A DNA stretch of 64,000 nt from Bacteroidia bacterium (GCA_020847635.1 JADLBQ010000084.1:1-64000), one strand, 5' to 3'; shown: positions 28,101 through 36,917, counted from the first letter of the stretch. A program made the numbers and translations. The notes: generated from the sequence alone by a model not told the origin.

Positions 28101-31100
28101 AAACCAACTTGCGGTAACGGATTAACGGTAACATTTGCATTAAATACGGATGAACATCCCGAAATGTCTGTTACAGTCACAGTATAAGCTCCAGGCTGAG
28201 TAACAGTTATTACCTGACTGACAGAACCGGTTGACCATAGGTAGGAAGAACCCGGATTTCCTGCATCTAATACAGCAGATCCTCCATCGCAAAAGACTGC
28301 CGGAGTCAAATTACTGACTAAACCTGTACCTCCCATATTAACTGTTGAATATCCAATAGCCTGGCAATTCAGGCTATTGGTTACAATTACTGAGTATGTT
28401 CCTGCTGTGTTAACTGCAATGGTTTGAGTTGTGTCACCACCCGGATTCCATAAATAAGTTGCTCCGGGGTTTCCAGCATCAAGAATAATTGAATTACCCT
28501 GGCATATAAATCCATTTTGAAGAAGGACAACCGGTGAAGGGTTTACAAAAACTTCAACCGTATCATAATTGATACAGCCATTTGCATCCGTAACTGTTAC
28601 ATTATAGCTTGCATGGGAGGTTGGATTTACAAAAATTGTTGAAACTGTACTTCCGGTATTCCATAAATAGGAATTTCCTCCGGATGCGCTTATACTGGTT
28701 GTTGATCCGCTGCAAATCGTTTGATCTGGACCTGCATTAGGTGAAGGTAACGGATTGACGGTTACCTGAACAGTATCCGTATTTGAACAGCCAAAACTAT
28801 TAGTACCTGTTACAATATAATTTGTTGTCATAGTTGGAGATACTGTCACTGAATAACCAATTAAACTACCCGGATTCCAGACATAAGTTGCTGCTCCGGA
28901 TGCCGACAAGATTATTGAACCACCAATACAAATCTTCTTATCTGTACCTGCATAGATTTTTGGCACAGGTCTTACAGTCACTTTAACAGTATCAGTATTA
29001 GAGCAGCTGTTACTGTCCGTTATTAATACTGTATAAAAAGATGTCACAATCGGATTTACCGTAATTGATGCTGAGGTCTGACCACCTGGCTGCCATAAGT
29101 ATGAACTTCCGCCCGAAGCATTTAGCTGAGTACTGTTACCTGAGCATACCGTCTGATCTGGGATCAAATTAACTAGTGGTAACGGATTGACAGTTACTGT
29201 CTGCTGCGTTGTGGCTGTACAACCATTTGAAGATGTGACAATTAATGTTACATTATAAGTACCTGGATTATTATACTGGTGAACAGGATTCTGGGCTACT
29301 GAAGTTTTTGTATCACCAAAACTCCATTGCCAGGCCGCTATTATACCACCCGGAACCGAAGAGGTGCTGGTGAATAAAGTCGGGCTGCCATAGCAAGCTG
29401 TATTTGCATTAAATGTTGCAACGGGTAATGGGTAAATAGTTACCTGTTTTATAATCGTATCCCTGCATCCCCCATTGGTTGTTGCACTCAGAGTAATATT
29501 ATAAACACCTGGTGATAAATAGCTGTGAGACGGATTTTGCTGACTGGATGAAGTGCTATCTCCGAAGTTATAGTTCCAACCATTGACATTTCCGACAGCA
29601 ACTGTTGAGGTATTCGTAAGATTTACAGCAGTCCCAACGCAGGCATTTGTAAGATTGAAATTTGCCACAGGAAGAGGAAATACATTGAATGATTTTACAA
29701 TGTTGCTCACACAGCCCTGATCAGAGGTAACTGTAAAGGTAACTGCATAAGTCCCGGGAGTCGCATAAATATGTATGGGATTTTGCTGTTGAGAAATATT
29801 CCCGTCCCCAAAATCCCATTGCCAGCCGGTCACGGTTCCGCTGTTAATCGTTGAAACATCCATAAAAAACATACTATCCCCAATACAAACATCATTTGGG
29901 ATGAACTGGGCCTGGGGAAGCGGATAAACATTTACTGTGGTAGATACCGTTCCGCTACATCCGCTTCCATCTGTAATGGTAACACTATATGTACCCGATG
30001 TGTACACCACTATACTTTGGGAGGTTGCACCGGTTGACCAGTTATACGTTGATCCGGGATTTCCGGCATTTAAGACTGCACTATCACCTTGACAGAATGC
30101 TGAATTCGCAAGGTTATTGATAACACTGCCTCCAACACTAATCAGTGCGGAAGATGAAGCTGTACAACCTGCAGCTGAAGTAACGGTAACTGTATAAGTA
30201 CCAGCTGATGAAACAGAAATTACCTGGGTTGTATCTCCAGTCGACCAACTAAAATAGGTACCCGAACTTCCGGCATCCAGATTGACTGAATTCCCTGAAC
30301 ATACAAATGCGTTTTGAAGATTAACTACTGGCAATGCATTTACTGTAACATTTATAAATCCGGTTCCGATGCAGCCATTTGAATCCGTGACATTGACAGC
30401 ATAAGTCGTAGAAACAGACGGAGTAACTGTAATACTCCCAGAAGTATTTCCGGAAGGATTCCAGTAATATGAAACTCCTCCTGACGCATTTAAGGTTACA
30501 CTCTGCCCGATACATACGGATTGATCCGGGCTCACAACAGGCACCGGCAACGGATTAATAGTAACATTTACCTGTGCAGTAGCAGTACAGCCATTTGCAT
30601 CTGTTACAGTAACCGTATAGGTTGTATTTGATGAAGGGCTTACCGAAATAATATCTGTTGAATCACCCGTACTCCATTGATACGAAATACCTCCTGAAGC
30701 GATTAATGTTGCAGCATCACCTATACAAATGGTCTGAGAAAGACCTGCACTCGCTAAAGGTAACGGGTTTACAATTACCGTGTGAGTGATTGAGTCTGTA
30801 CAGCCATTAGCACTGGTTACGGTTAAAGTAACATCATAGCTGCCAGGAGAATTATAAGTAACTATCGGATTGGGTGAAGTTGAAGTTTGGCCGTTACCAA
30901 AGTTCCAGGTATAGGTGGAGTCGCCCGTTGAAGTGTTAGTAAAAGAAACAACTCCGCCCTGACAAGTTCCAGACGGGCTAAAAGCAAATCCTGCATCCGG
31001 TTTTTCAAATACAGTCACTACAGCTGACAAAGAATCAACACAGCCTTCCTGGGTTGTTGCCGTAAGTGTAATGGTATAGGTACCACTTGAACCATAAGTA

Positions 31101-32854
31101 ACTGAAGGATTCGGATTATTTGATGATTGCCCGTTTCCGAAATTCCAGTTAAAAGAACTTCCCGCAGGCTGGGTATTATTGAGGATATTGACAGCAGTTC
31201 CTTCGCATACGTTTGTAACTGTAAAGTCAACAACTGGTAATGGATCAATAGTTACCGGGATAACAACAGTATCAATACAACCCAGGTTGGTTGTAACAAT
31301 CAATTGAACAAAATAGGTACCATCAATGAGATAATTATGTGAAGGATTTTGCTGATTAGACGAATCTCCATCACCGAAATTCCAATTCCATGATGTGAAG
31401 ACACCTCCGGGTAAAGTTGAAAGATCTGTAAATTGAACTGATGAACCAGCACAGGCGGTAGATGCTGAGAAATTAGCAGTTGGTTCAAATGCGCTAATAA
31501 CATTAACCGTATCAGTTGCACTGCACATGCCATCACTTACTGTGAGAATATAAGTACCTGCTCCAACCGTAATCCCCGGGTTTGTTGATCCAGTACTCCA
31601 CTGGTAAGTATAAGATCCGCTGCCACCAATGCCATTTCCATATAAAGTTGCAATATCATTACAGGCAATAAGCTGATCTGTTCCTGCATCAGCTTTAACT
31701 CCAACTACCGTCAGGCAATAAGAATATACCTGAGTCCCGTTCATCGGGCATGCATCATCGTGTACCAATGCCGTAAAACACTGGGTAGTTCCAATGTCAG
31801 AAGAGCCTGGTGTCCAGCAAAATGTACTCACAGGAAATTGAGCACTTGTAGAGGTGAAAGTACCACCCAAGATTCCTCCATCCCATGAAATAAAAACATT
31901 CTGACCTGAATCCGGATCACTTGAATAGATATTAAAACAATAAGGCTGATTAGCACAGATTGTTGCAGTATACTGATTAGTCCCGTTAATTCCTGTTAAA
32001 GAAGGCAACTGGTTATTACAGGATATAACAGTAACCTGGATATCCCGTTCAACGGTACCAATTAAAACTCCATTCCGATATTCCTTAACAAGCACTGCCA
32101 TCACAGTTACTTGTAATTGCTGAGGAGTCATACAAATGTCACCGGTGCTGGTATTAAACTGGACAGCAGGGCTTGAATTAAGCGGATTAATGGCATTATA
32201 AGGGGTAATATAATTGACTGTAGAGCTTGCTGTCTGGTAAGGTGTAATAAGCTGATATACTAATGAATCACCGTCTGCATCAAAAGCACCATGATTAAAA
32301 CAAAGCTGCTGGCCCAGACAGGCAAAAGGAACCGGTTTATTTGAGAAGACCGGTGATGTATTACAAGGAGAAATAGTATTATTCAAGGTAGCATAAATGT
32401 GAAATGTGCTTGTGCCGGGATTGGTAATTGTATTAATCGCAGCATTTCTACAACACAGATCATAACTAAACCGCCAGTCAGTACATTGCATTGGAAGAGT
32501 TACAATTCCTTCATAAACCCACTCCTGAATACCTGTAAATGTTCCTCCATTACAGGTTGATAAAGCACTCGGGCAAAGGGGTGTTACTTGTTGCCCGGTT
32601 CCCGGAATCGGATTACAGGTTATTCCAAGATTTTGCCCGCAGGATGCCGAAGTTATACTTATAAATACATTGTTTGGAGCATTGATTCCAATACAATCCC
32701 TGTAGAATGATAATCGGATTTTATAGGTGTTACCACCCATACACTGATAGGTTAGATCCGCTCCCATAGCATGACTTGCTTCAACCCTTTCTGCTGTCAT
32801 ACAGAGTGTAATCAAAAGTGCCGTTAAGAATCTTTTAAGTAGTTTTCCTTCCAT
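25118..32854 (-). CDS. giant PKD/Ig-like repeat surface protein with T9SS type B sorting domain
   Basis: About 2578 residues. The upstream GTG (32860) is replaced by the ATG at 32854. Signal peptide to about 28, then an N-terminal region of about 350 residues typical of gliding-associated proteins (SHAMGADLTYQCMGGNTYKI). I count about 17 PKD repeats (WNFGDG...NPxHxY pattern) and about 10 shorter Ig-like modules of the YxWSTG...V type, with paired Cys in many. The C-terminal 90 residues, FIPNTFTPNSDGVNDVF...IWNRWGDKIF, are the gliding-motility-associated (CHU_C, type B) sorting domain, so the protein is exported by T9SS and fixed to the surface. A probable adhesin; ligand unknown. Confidence 0.93.
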   Translation of the reverse strand: MEGKLLKRFLTALLITLCMTAERVEASHAMGADLTYQCMGGNTYKIRLSFYRDCIGINAPNNVFISITSASCGQNLGITCNPIPGTGQQVTPLCPSALSTCNGGTFTGIQEWVYEGIVTLPMQCTDWRFSYDLCCRNAAINTITNPGTSTFHIYATLNNTISPCNTSPVFSNKPVPFACLGQQLCFNHGAFDADGDSLVYQLITPYQTASSTVNYITPYNAINPLNSSPAVQFNTSTGDICMTPQQLQVTVMAVLVKEYRNGVLIGTVERDIQVTVISCNNQLPSLTGINGTNQYTATICANQPYCFNIYSSDPDSGQNVFISWDGGILGGTFTSTSAQFPVSTFCWTPGSSDIGTTQCFTALVHDDACPMNGTQVYSYCLTVVGVKADAGTDQLIACNDIATLYGNGIGGSGSYTYQWSTGSTNPGITVGAGTYILTVSDGMCSATDTVNVISAFEPTANFSASTACAGSSVQFTDLSTLPGGVFTSWNWNFGDGDSSNQQNPSHNYLIDGTYFVQLIVTTNLGCIDTVVIPVTIDPLPVVDFTVTNVCEGTAVNILNNTQPAGSSFNWNFGNGQSSNNPNPSVTYGSSGTYTITLTATTQEGCVDSLSAVVTVFEKPDAGFAFSPSGTCQGGVVSFTNTSTGDSTYTWNFGNGQTSTSPNPIVTYNSPGSYDVTLTVTSANGCTDSITHTVIVNPLPLASAGLSQTICIGDAATLIASGGISYQWSTGDSTDIISVSPSSNTTYTVTVTDANGCTATAQVNVTINPLPVPVVSPDQSVCIGQSVTLNASGGVSYYWNPSGNTSGSITVTPSVSTTYAVNVTDSNGCIGTGFINVTVNALPVVNLQNAFVCSGNSVNLDAGSSGTYFSWSTGDTTQVISVSSAGTYTVTVTSAAGCTASSSALISVGGSVINNLANSAFCQGDSAVLNAGNPGSTYNWSTGATSQSIVVYTSGTYSVTITDGSGCSGTVSTTVNVYPLPQAQFIPNDVCIGDSMFFMDVSTINSGTVTGWQWDFGDGNISQQQNPIHIYATPGTYAVTFTVTSDQGCVSNIVKSFNVFPLPVANFNLTNACVGTAVNLTNTSTVAVGNVNGWNYNFGDSTSSSQQNPSHSYLSPGVYNITLSATTNGGCRDTIIKQVTIYPLPVATFNANTACYGSPTLFTSTSSVPGGIIAAWQWSFGDTKTSVAQNPVHQYNNPGTYNVTLIVTSSNGCTATTQQTVTVNPLPLVNLIPDQTVCSGNSTQLNASGGSSYLWQPGGQTSASITVNPIVTSFYTVLITDSNSCSNTDTVKVTVRPVPKIYAGTDKKICIGGSIILSASGAATYVWNPGSLIGYSVTVSPTMTTNYIVTGTNSFGCSNTDTVQVTVNPLPSPNAGPDQTICSGSTTSISASGGNSYLWNTGSTVSTIFVNPTSHASYNVTVTDANGCINYDTVEVFVNPSPVVLLQNGFICQGNSIILDAGNPGATYLWNPGGDTTQTIAVNTAGTYSVIVTNSLNCQAIGYSTVNMGGTGLVSNLTPAVFCDGGSAVLDAGNPGSSYLWSTGSVSQVITVTQPGAYTVTVTDISGCSSVFNANVTVNPLPQVGFTASPVCENAPTGLLNNSSISSGTIANWNWDFGDGTTSTDQQPSHQFNSPGNYTVTLTATSSNGCQATSTQNIVIHPKPAGLFVSNVVCLGDPTVFQDYSTASNGSIISWNWSFGDSLSSASSNPQHVYTIAGSYQVTLIVTTSDGCSDTVISSADVNPVPLADFSATEICQGAATVFTDISTISQGSIDAYDWDFGDGGSSILQNPSHLYITDGQYNTRLIVTTDQGCSDTIIKPVLVHPTPDAYVSVSSICISQPALFTANGFINSGSIQNWYWEFGDSTFSGVQNPQHTYSAPGSYSVLLVAVSDKGCRDSVTQSLSVFALPEVGFTHQDVCLNNLMQFTDTSASASGIISWNWDFGDGAVSTAQNPIHGYIASGSFPVTLTVSTADGCSQSLTQTVNVFPNPAANFSTGNVCLGSSTAFFDQTTLHGGGAINCFWDFNDGFTSTDNNPVHTYSSAGLYQVTLTSTSLNGCSSSVTLPVEVYPLPSVQFDAPDVCINSMAIFTDLSAVSNGSPVTQWSWSLGDSSFSSAQHPIHSYASPGTYQVTLTATSLNGCSNSLSDSIRIFPVPVASILAFSGCITEPVTLMNGNDPQNLEGNSYNWDFGDGNTSVLINPQHQYAVSGTYLVTLEVTNGYGCKTTTTFPVVVNPLPDADFSASNACAGENVQFINQSTISSGTIISYSWNFGNGQVSNQTNPQVQFAQPGTYTITLIVISDFGCSDTASTTITIYPDPVSNFSALNNIGCGPLPVYFSDSSFVQSGMIVAWSWNFGDGGSDSVQNPVHIYQHSGTYPVSLTVTSNYGCSQTYTLSNVVTVHPEPTAGFIPSPPKTNILNPVITFLNTSIGANFYQWNFGDGNTSGQVTPTHTYQDTGWYEVQLLVINEFGCLDTITKWIYIEPITTVFIPNTFTPNSDGVNDVFTVKGINILDVKLTIWNRWGDKIFLTENGFSNPWDGSVQGSSHQAKEDVYVYEALVLDIFRKQHRYVGKVNLVR

Positions 32855-32860
32855 ACTCAC

Positions 32861-33214
32861 TTTGTTTTAGCGTTTCAATCAGAACAAGGTTTCAATCAGC
32901 ATGTGGATTTGGTATGTTAATACCAATTTAAAACCTGCTCCACGCTTGCTTTTATAAGGATTTGAAAACCTTGATTTTGTAAGACTTTTGCTAAAAAGTC
33001 CGATTTGGTCAAGCTTTATTTATTATTTGAATCTGATTTCTTATGAAAAAACTATCTCTCAGAGCCTCAGCATTACCTTAAGACAGGTAAGATTTTACAG
33101 CTTTTTCAATGAATCTGTACCTAACAGCTTTAAATGCTAACTCGAGGGAAAAGCATTACAACAGAAAAATTGGCTGTTACTATTTTTTACTACCCGATAG
33201 GAATAAATTTTGAA
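32861..33214. other. 354-bp AT-rich intergenic region with inverted repeats
   Basis: The longest stretch without a gene. No ORF of useful size and no exact TAnnTTTG on the reverse strand in front of the giant gene. Two perfect 7-bp inverted repeats are seen: TTGGTAT/ATACCAA (32909-32926, 4-nt loop) and GACTTTT/AAAAGTC (32983-33000, 4-nt loop). Neither is followed by a T run on either strand, so they are not standard terminators. They may be regulator sites or mRNA leader structures for the giant gene. Confidence 0.5.
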
Positions 33215-33889
33215 TTAATGACCACCTTTTTTATTGGTCAGTTCTCCGATTACAGTTACTCCGCCAATTGTTTTTTCATTCAGCGTGATATGGAGTTTTG
33301 TATCTAGCGGTAAAAAGAGATCAACTCTTGATCCAAATTTAATGAACCCCAATTCTGTCGATTGTTTAACCATATCCCCTTCATGCGGATAATAAACTAT
33401 TCTTCGGGCTAACACTCCTGCTATTTGTCTTAACAAAAGTGATTTCTGATCCCGTTCAATAACAATGGATGTTCTTTCATTTAAAGTTGATGCTTTCGGG
33501 TGCCATGCAACTAGATATTTACCCGGATGATAGCGTAAGTATTTGATTCTCCCGCTGATCGGATATCTGTTGATATGAACATTGAAGGGTGACATAAAGA
33601 TACTCACCTGGAGTTTTTTATCTTTAAAAAACTCTTTCTCAATCGTTTCTTCAATAACTACTATTTTACCGTCTGCCGGGGCAATAATGAGATTTTCACC
33701 ATCAGCTAAGTTGCGTGACGGATTGCGAAAAAACTGCAAGAGTAAAATCATAATCAAAACTGAAATACCGGCAATGAATACTCGAATTTCAATTTGATCC
33801 TTTAAGATATAGCTCAGGATAATATTAATTGCCAGCAGAAAAAAAAATGCTGAGTAGAGTAACGTGTAGCCTTCGCGGTGTATTTTCAT
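33215..33889 (-). CDS. psd: phosphatidylserine decarboxylase (short form)
   Basis: About 224 residues from the ATG at 33889 (an upstream GTG would add 5). The short Psd type of Bacteroidetes: two N-terminal membrane segments (about 8-25, 30-52), APADGKIVVIEE, MSPFNVHINRYPISG with active-site His residues, and the self-cleavage site in FGSRVDLFLP, where Ser187 becomes the pyruvoyl group. It makes phosphatidylethanolamine from phosphatidylserine at the inner membrane. No phosphatidylserine synthase is adjacent. Starts 28 nt after yebC and is probably co-transcribed. Confidence 0.92.
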   Translation of the reverse strand: MKIHREGYTLLYSAFFFLLAINIILSYILKDQIEIRVFIAGISVLIMILLLQFFRNPSRNLADGENLIIAPADGKIVVIEETIEKEFFKDKKLQVSIFMSPFNVHINRYPISGRIKYLRYHPGKYLVAWHPKASTLNERTSIVIERDQKSLLLRQIAGVLARRIVYYPHEGDMVKQSTELGFIKFGSRVDLFLPLDTKLHITLNEKTIGGVTVIGELTNKKGGH

Positions 33890-33917
33890 TCCAAAATCTT
33901 GCACGTAGTTTAGTAAT

Positions 33918-34625
33918 TTACTTTAACGCATGAAAGACGTGTTGAACATCATCATCCTGCTCAAGCGATTCAATTAATTTGATGACTTCCTCCTGTTGTG
34001 TTTCATTCAGTTCGGTATAGGTATGCGGAATACGCTGCTTTTCTGCACTAATAACTTCAATTCCTTTTTCTTCAAGAGTTTTTGACATTGCTCCAAAATC
34101 ATTAAACTGAGTATAGATATAAGCTTCCTGCCCATCTACTGCTAGGTCTTCCAGACCAAAGTCAATCAGATCTAGTTCCAGCGATTCAGTATCTCTCTGA
34201 CCAAGAGCAATTTTAAATACTCCTTTGCGATCAAAAAGAAAATCAAGTGAACCGGTTTTCCCTAATGTTCCACCACCCCGGTTAAAATACATTCTGATAT
34301 TAGCAACGGTTCGGGTTGGATTATCTGTTGCCGCTTCAACAACAATTGCAACTCCATGGGGGCCATAACCTTCATAGACAACTTCCTCGTAATTGGATGA
34401 ATCTTTTGCTGATGCCTTTTTGATTGCATTTTCAACTTTGTCCTTTGGCATATTCACTCCTTTGGCGTTTTGAATTGCTGTTCGCAATCGCGGATTATTT
34501 TCAGGATGCGGGCCTCCTTGTTTAACCGCAATTGCTATTTCTTTTCCAATTCGTGTAAAGGCCTTTGCCATCCTGTCATAACGGGCAAACATTTTATGTT
34601 TCCTTTTTTCAAAGATTCGTCCCAT
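33918..34625 (-). CDS. YebC/PmpR family protein
   Basis: 235 residues, full length. Starts MGRIFEKRKHKMFARYDRMAK, a Bacteroidetes variant of the YebC N-terminus, followed by GGPHPENNPRLRTAIQNAKG, MPKDKVENAIKKA, YEGYGPHGVAIVVEAATDNPTRT and RGGGTLGKTGSLDFLFDRKG. YebC proteins act as DNA-binding regulators in some bacteria, and some members have been tied to translation at proline-rich stretches. Which applies here is not shown. Upstream neighbour of psd. Confidence 0.93.
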   Translation of the reverse strand: MGRIFEKRKHKMFARYDRMAKAFTRIGKEIAIAVKQGGPHPENNPRLRTAIQNAKGVNMPKDKVENAIKKASAKDSSNYEEVVYEGYGPHGVAIVVEAATDNPTRTVANIRMYFNRGGGTLGKTGSLDFLFDRKGVFKIALGQRDTESLELDLIDFGLEDLAVDGQEAYIYTQFNDFGAMSKTLEEKGIEVISAEKQRIPHTYTELNETQQEEVIKLIESLEQDDDVQHVFHALK

Positions 34626-34653
34626 TGTATTTACTGATCAAAAATATTGGAGG

Positions 34654-34661
34654 CAAATGTA
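34654..34661 (-). promoter_or_regulatory. -7 promoter element for yebC-psd
   Basis: TACATTTG (TAnnTTTG) on the reverse strand ends 28 nt before the YebC ATG. Confidence 0.5.
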
Positions 34662-34863
34662 AACATCGTTACTTTTTTATGTTCCTGGCAATTTAAAAAC
34701 TGTATTGACTTCAGCTTGTCACAAACCTTCTCCCTCCAGCAATTAGTATCCACTGATTCGTTTATATTTGTTAGTTCATCTTAGGCCTGTTATCGGGCAG
34801 GAACCAAAAGTCTGAAAACCGACTGGAAGAAGAAATCCAGGTAACTCACAATTTTCTAAAATT

Positions 34864-35433
34864 TTATTGCCAGAGCAGTCCTAATGAAACAGCAGTACCT
34901 CTGCTACCCGTACCGGAAACAGTACTTTGATATGGATTTGACAGATTAAAATCAGGTTCTACAACAAACAGAATACTATCCATTAACGTGCTATCAATAC
35001 CAGCAGAAGTTAAATCCAGATCAAATACCCGGAGATAAAAGGGTTTACCAAAGCCTGGTATATATATTGGCGGCACCATGCTGTAGGCTAATGGCAGACT
35101 AAATGGATTTACATTCTGAAAGTGAGTTTGCTGATAATAACTAAACGGAAATGATGTGTCATAAATTCCGATATTATAATAGACATCCGGATATTGAAAA
35201 TTGCCCGAATCAAAAGGAACAGTAATAATTGAATCCCAGGTGTTGCCGAATTCATTCAACGTATCAAAGTCAATCAGAATAATTGACGAAATAAAAACAG
35301 AATCACGGGGAACAATCACCGTATTTCCCTGTTCATCTTCACCAAGTAAAGGAATGTCTTTCTGGCATGAATAAATCAGGCTAAGAAGCAGAATAAACTG
35401 CCCAAACTTCTTTAACTTGTTGAATATGAGCAT
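34864..35433 (-). CDS. hypothetical lipoprotein
   Basis: About 189 residues from the ATG at 35433, which gives a basic N-terminus (KLKKFGQ), hydrophobic stretch and lipobox (IYSC). The mature part is rich in Ser, Asp, Tyr and Phe with alternating beta-type sequence, and ends SRGTAVSLGLLWQ. No family recognised. It stands alone with its own promoter, 238 nt upstream of yebC. Probably a surface or periplasmic lipoprotein; function unknown. Confidence 0.55.
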   Translation of the reverse strand: MLIFNKLKKFGQFILLLSLIYSCQKDIPLLGEDEQGNTVIVPRDSVFISSIILIDFDTLNEFGNTWDSIITVPFDSGNFQYPDVYYNIGIYDTSFPFSYYQQTHFQNVNPFSLPLAYSMVPPIYIPGFGKPFYLRVFDLDLTSAGIDSTLMDSILFVVEPDFNLSNPYQSTVSGTGSRGTAVSLGLLWQ

Positions 35434-35454
35434 GCTACATAAATGATCTGACAT

Positions 35455-35462
35455 CAAAAATA
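35455..35462 (-). promoter_or_regulatory. -7 promoter element for the lipoprotein gene
   Basis: TATTTTTG (TAnnTTTG) on the reverse strand ends 21 nt before the chosen ATG (35433), which supports that start over one 33 nt upstream. Confidence 0.5.
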
Positions 35463-35518
35463 GCAAGAAATGCGAATGTTATATATCCAATGAAACGTAA
35501 AAACTTTCTTAACATTTT

Positions 35519-35552
35519 TTTGTACAGATAAAAATAATTGATTTTAACTTTG
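35519..35552 (+). promoter_or_regulatory. promoter of the histone-like gene
   Basis: TTTG (35519-35522), 22-bp spacer, TAACTTTG (35545-35552), then a 51-nt leader to the ATG. This is the best match to the full Bacteroidetes promoter in the window. Confidence 0.65.
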
Positions 35553-35603
35553 TAGTGTTTTAAACCAAAATATTCTTCAATAATCTTATCAACCTTAAAT
35601 CAA

Positions 35604-36197
35604 ATGGCAACGAAGAAAAAAGTTAAATCAAAACCCGGTAAAACATCAGCAAGTAAACGTACTGCTGCCAAAAAAGCAGCAAAAAAAACATTAAAGAAGA
35701 AAAAAAGTGCTTCAAAAAAGGCAACACCAAAGAAAACCGTTAAAAAAAAGGTAATGAAAGTAAAATCGAAGAAAACGGCAGTAAAAGTAAAAACCCAAAA
35801 AGCCACATTACAGAAAGCAACTGCTAAAAAGACGGTAAAGAAATCAGCAGTTACAAAAGTGAAAAAAGCTACTGGGGTTGCGAAGACAAAAAAAGCAGAA
35901 ACACGCGTAAAAAGTGTTAAAGGCCATTCTTCTTCTGAGTCATTGACACAACCAAAATCAAACTTCAGAAAGATAAAGGAAATACCGATGGTACCTCCAT
36001 TAGAAGAATCCATTTATATAGAATCCTCTATTGTTGATATGAGTGATTCAACGCCTGATGAAGAAGTTGGTGATGAAAGGTTAGATGAATTTAGAGAAAG
36101 CCTTGGAGGCCCGGTTCGTGAATGGGGCGATCTGCTTACCCGTGATGATAATGAACTGGATGATGAGGCTGATGACGACCTGGATACGGACAGATAG
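35604..36197 (+). CDS. histone-H1-like basic protein with acidic C-terminal tail
   Basis: 197 residues. Residues 1 to about 120 are almost only Lys, Ala, Thr, Ser and Val in KKA/KKT/KKV repeats, like the C-terminal tail of histone H1 and bacterial H1-like DNA-binding proteins. Residues about 125-197 are different: FRKIKEIPMVPPLEESIYIE, then a strongly acidic end (DEEVGDERLDEF...DDNELDDEADDDLD). The basic half should bind DNA or RNA; the acidic part could regulate it or contact proteins. It has a good promoter and a strong terminator, so it is a real single-gene unit. No globular domain is visible. Confidence 0.75.
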   Translation: MATKKKVKSKPGKTSASKRTAAKKAAKKTLKKKKSASKKATPKKTVKKKVMKVKSKKTAVKVKTQKATLQKATAKKTVKKSAVTKVKKATGVAKTKKAETRVKSVKGHSSSESLTQPKSNFRKIKEIPMVPPLEESIYIESSIVDMSDSTPDEEVGDERLDEFRESLGGPVREWGDLLTRDDNELDDEADDDLDTDR

Positions 36198-36228
36198 TAC
36201 TCTCAGATAGTACTTTTGTGAAAACATG

Positions 36229-36262
36229 AAGCATGAATAATAAGTATTCATGCTTTTTTTTT
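36229..36262 (+). terminator. Rho-independent terminator of the histone-like gene
   Basis: A perfect 11-bp stem AAGCATGAATA (36229-36239) / TATTCATGCTT (36245-36255) with a 5-nt loop, followed by a T run to 36262. The T run overlaps the stop codon of the convergent response-regulator gene. Confidence 0.9.
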
Positions 36263-36917
36263 AAAACAGACGTCCTCCCCCGCGACCTGTTTTATTTAAT
36301 GCCTCAACCCTGGTCTGAACGTGCAGTTTATCATAGATATGATAAATATGGGTTCTGATTGTATTGGTGCTTAAGCTAAGCTTATCAGCTATTTCCTTAT
36401 TCCGGTAACCTTTAGCAAGCAAATCAAGAATCTCGTTTTCTCTGGCTGTAAGCAACTCACTTGCTGCACTTACATTATTTCTGTTTTGAAAGAATGATAC
36501 TACCTTTTTAGCAATTGTGGAACTCATTGGGGCACCTCCTTGTTGCAGTTGCCGGATCGACTCAATCAGGGACTCGCCTGCTGCCCGCTTCAGAATATAT
36601 CCATTAGCTCCGGCAGCAAGTGCTCTGAAAATCTTATCATCGTCTTCATAAACCGTACACATCATGATTTGTGTCTGAGGATATTTCTGTTTGATAATTT
36701 TTGTTGTTTCAATCCCATCTATACCCGGAAGATTGATATCCATCAGAACAATATCGGGGGGTAATTTCTCAAATGCAATAAGTGCATCTTCAGCTTTTGA
36801 AAAAGGAATTGCAATAAAGTCCGGATCGTTATTGATAAGGAAAACCATCCCATCGCGGATAGCATGATGATCTTCAATTATAACGACTCTTGATTTATTA
36901 TTATTTGAGGTTGTCAT
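36261..36917 (-). CDS. NarL/LuxR-family response regulator
   Basis: 218 residues. Receiver domain at about 8-125 with the phospho-acceptor Asp in VLMDINLPGIDG and the Thr/Lys switch residues in MCTVYEDDD and ILKRAAGES; LuxR-type helix-turn-helix at about 152-210 (LTARENEILDLLAKGYRNKEIADKLSLSTNTIRTHIYHIYDKL). It lies 51 nt downstream of the sensor kinase gene and is its cognate partner. The regulated genes are unknown. A near-consensus -7 box (TAACTTTA) lies at 36926-36933. Confidence 0.93.
   Translation of the reverse strand: MTTSNNNKSRVVIIEDHHAIRDGMVFLINNDPDFIAIPFSKAEDALIAFEKLPPDIVLMDINLPGIDGIETTKIIKQKYPQTQIMMCTVYEDDDKIFRALAAGANGYILKRAAGESLIESIRQLQQGGAPMSSTIAKKVVSFFQNRNNVSAASELLTARENEILDLLAKGYRNKEIADKLSLSTNTIRTHIYHIYDKLHVQTRVEALNKTGRGGGRLF

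Noticed and set aside
32909-33000. Rho-independent terminators in the gap before the giant gene
   Set aside because: Neither inverted repeat is followed by a T run on the strand that would need it.
35600-36013. Reverse-strand 137-residue reading frame over the histone-like gene
   Set aside because: It is the antisense image of the Lys-rich repeat and gives a Phe/Val-rich sequence without domain, start context or promoter.
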